NCBI RefSeq assembly: GCF_025698545.1
Contig: NC_068569.1
Location: 14,818,001-14,882,000 of the forward strand
Reading direction: 5' to 3'
DNA from: Gossypium raimondii
Lineage: Eukaryota > Streptophyta > Magnoliopsida > Malvales > Malvaceae
DNA: 64,000 bases
Position 1 is the first letter of the stretch. Each line of letters starts with the position of its first letter. Under the pieces are notes generated by a model that saw nothing but the letters and a program-made list of their open reading frames with translations, was not told the DNA's origin and ran no database searches. Below, piece by piece: positions 61,873 to 64,000 of this stretch. Both the position numbers and the translations under genes were made by a program.

Positions 61873-64000
61873 TTAATAAATAGATTGTTTTCAAGTTTTT
61901 TTAGTTAATAACATTTTCATTTATAAAATCAAATAATTAATGCAAATATCATGCTAGTAACTCAAAAAAGATTAATCGTGAGACTCATTTCTCCATCTCC
62001 CGTATGAACTAACCAACTTTAGCTTGATCCATTTTAAAAGATTTCCTGGCTCGATTGCTCTTTTGTAATGCTTTCCCTTCCACTTCTTTCAATACCGAAA
62101 GCCTTGTTCAACCCCAGGCATTAAATGTTTCCATTGAAGTTGACAATGGTGAAATCCCAAATAGAAAATTCAAAGATGGAAAAGTCGAAACCAAAAAAGA
62201 GAAAAGATAAAATAAAATTCGTTGCTTATAATATTTTTCTCCTTTTAAAAATTTAATTAATAAATGAATTAAAGTTTAGAGTTCCAGAGGATATCATATG
62301 TTACATGTGGCACTGAGAGATAAAAAATATTTGTGGAGGGAAATTTTGCAACATAAACCCCTTCTTTTTATATGATTTTTATCAATGTTTAGCCAGTTAT
62401 ATTCTCACAACTTCTTTTTAATTTCTTTATATTCAATAATTCAACTTACAAATTTACATAATAAGCCATGTTTTTTCATTTATTATTTTTAAAAATAAAA
62501 TTCACTATTATGATTGAAATAGATGTTTAAAATATAAATAATATTACAATAAATTGATCAGTTATCACAATATTTAAATGCATTCACTAATTGATAATTA
62601 ACATTAAGTTAAAATATAAAAAATATAATTTCACACAATATACTATTATAATATTTATATTTCACGTTATTTATTTAAATTCAATCTAATATCAATTATC
62701 ATGTTTTAAAATTAACTTATATATTATGTTTAAATATGTCCACTGTGGTACCTAAACCATCAATATTTGTTTTTATTATGGTAATTGTATTTTTATAAAA
62801 TGTCCAATGTGATACATAAACTATCAATATGTGTTTTATTATGAATAAATTGTTAAATCAATCAATGAAAATTCAACATGTATATTGTTTTTCCCACATG
62901 GATAATATAAACATGATGCGAAAAACTAATAATATATATATATATATAAACAAATAATTAAACTTACAGTTAATAAAAATAAATAATTATTAAACTTACA
63001 TAAGTAAAATAGTCATGTTATCCATTTAAGTAAATGATCCTATTCTCCAAAGAATTATCGATTTGAAATAATATATTTAATTAATTTTAAAACAATATTT
63101 TTATTATCCATAAAATTTTAATATTTATTTATTTTATTAACCATATATACAGTAATTTTTTAATTTTAATTTAATTTTTCAAAATATAAATACCACTTAA
63201 AATATTTTATAAAAAGACATTTTACCAAACATCACATTATCCTAATAAAAAAGGTTGTGATTTGAGAAAAACAAAGTTGCATCTCCGGGGCCTATAGTCC
63301 ACGGAATGTGAGGTAGTATTATCCTTAATTAGGTATATTGGGTTTAAAATAAAAATAAAATTGATTTCATTTTCTAAAAGTATATTTGATTGGAAAATTA
63401 CAAGAAAAAGAAGAAGATAAATAATTAGAAAAGATTTTCTCAATAAAATATATCAAATATCCAATCCTAATTTAAGTGGACATAAATATGGTAAATGCAA
63501 AAATTATTAAAAATAAACATGTAAAAGATATTTATTTATTCATTAAGTTAAAAAATACAAAAATAGATGATGTGGAAATTAATTACAGCGCAGAGATGTT
63601 AACAACCTATGACGATTTGTACTAAGGCAAGTGTCATGGGATAATTAAGCTGTGCAATTATCATTGGGTTATTTTTATTGGGTGCTAATGGGATTGTTGT
63701 CTTCGTCATTCTTCTCGCTTTCTTGGGAAAGATGTTGGGGGAAATAATCATACCAAATTATATATAATGGAATGAGTAACGAGTTGTCCCCATATTAGCT
63801 CATTTCCAAAGGGAATCTTTTAAACTTCCTTTAAATCACATTTTATAATTGATTTGATAGAGGTAAATTTTAGTCACTTTACCATTGGTAGTAAAAGTTA
63901 AATTTTTATTTTCGATAAAAGAAGTGTATTATTTCTCAAAATATTTTTAAAAAGTAATGTTAAATTGATGTTAAGTAACAAAATGTTGCGACTGTGAAAT
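61873..64000. other. AT-rich spacer to the window end
   Basis: No gene seen. 62740-62870 has an imperfect internal repeat of text like GTGGTACCTAAACCATCAATAT and GTGATACATAAACTATCAATAT, about 65 bases apart, typical of a common plant dispersed repeat. The rest is AT-rich with short TA runs. Confidence 0.5.

Overview
The window reads as nuclear DNA of a flowering plant: AT-rich spacers, GT-AG introns, chloroplast- and mitochondrion-targeted proteins, and plant transposons of every main class. The proteins are closest to those I know from rosid eudicots. Cotton or another Malvaceae is my best guess from the proteins and the large TGTAACACC..TTACA LTRs, but that is inference. I found no tRNA or rRNA gene, no CRISPR array, no prokaryotic feature and no clearly new biochemical system.

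Layout. 1-4510 is a transposon pile: the 3' part of a Ty3/gypsy-type LTR, an old Ty1/copia fragment, and a 573-bp hAT-type MITE with an 8-bp target duplication inside the copia. 4511-8342 is gene-poor and holds a tRNA-derived SINE. 8343-11934 is an LTR retrotransposon on the minus strand with gag and protease but no visible RT, RNase H or integrase. 11935-45000 is the gene-rich core: sterol methyltransferase SMT2 (+), CDSP32 (+), a LINE split by an LTR fragment, a syringolide-induced 14-1-1-like protein (-), a mitochondrial PPR protein (-), a prolyl 4-hydroxylase (+, 7 exons), a chloroplast RluA-type pseudouridine synthase (-, 7 exons), a calcium-dependent protein kinase (-, 8 exons) and a small membrane RING-H2 protein (+, 3 exons). 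45550-53785 is a vacuolar H+-ATPase subunit B pseudogene (-), split by two nested solo LTRs that each keep a perfect 5-bp target duplication. 54772-57779 is a nucleoredoxin gene (-, 3 exons). 57780-64000 has no gene I can support.

Gene order. From memory, SMT2/SMT3, CDSP32, the 14-1-1-like gene, the PPR gene, P4H, the pseudouridine synthase, CPK29 and VHA-B all have relatives in two Arabidopsis chromosome 1 segments (around At1g20260-At1g20330 and At1g76030-At1g76090) that are copies of each other. This window appears to hold the merged, pre-duplication order. The genes are not an operon and are not known to share one pathway; two are thioredoxin-fold redox proteins (CDSP32, nucleoredoxin), one is a Ca2+ sensor kinase and one makes sterols.

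Exon joins were set by hand from splice sites and reading phase. The summed exon lengths keep frame in every multi-exon gene: P4H 287 aa, pseudouridine synthase 446 aa, CPK 517 aa, RING protein 164 aa, nucleoredoxin 430 aa.
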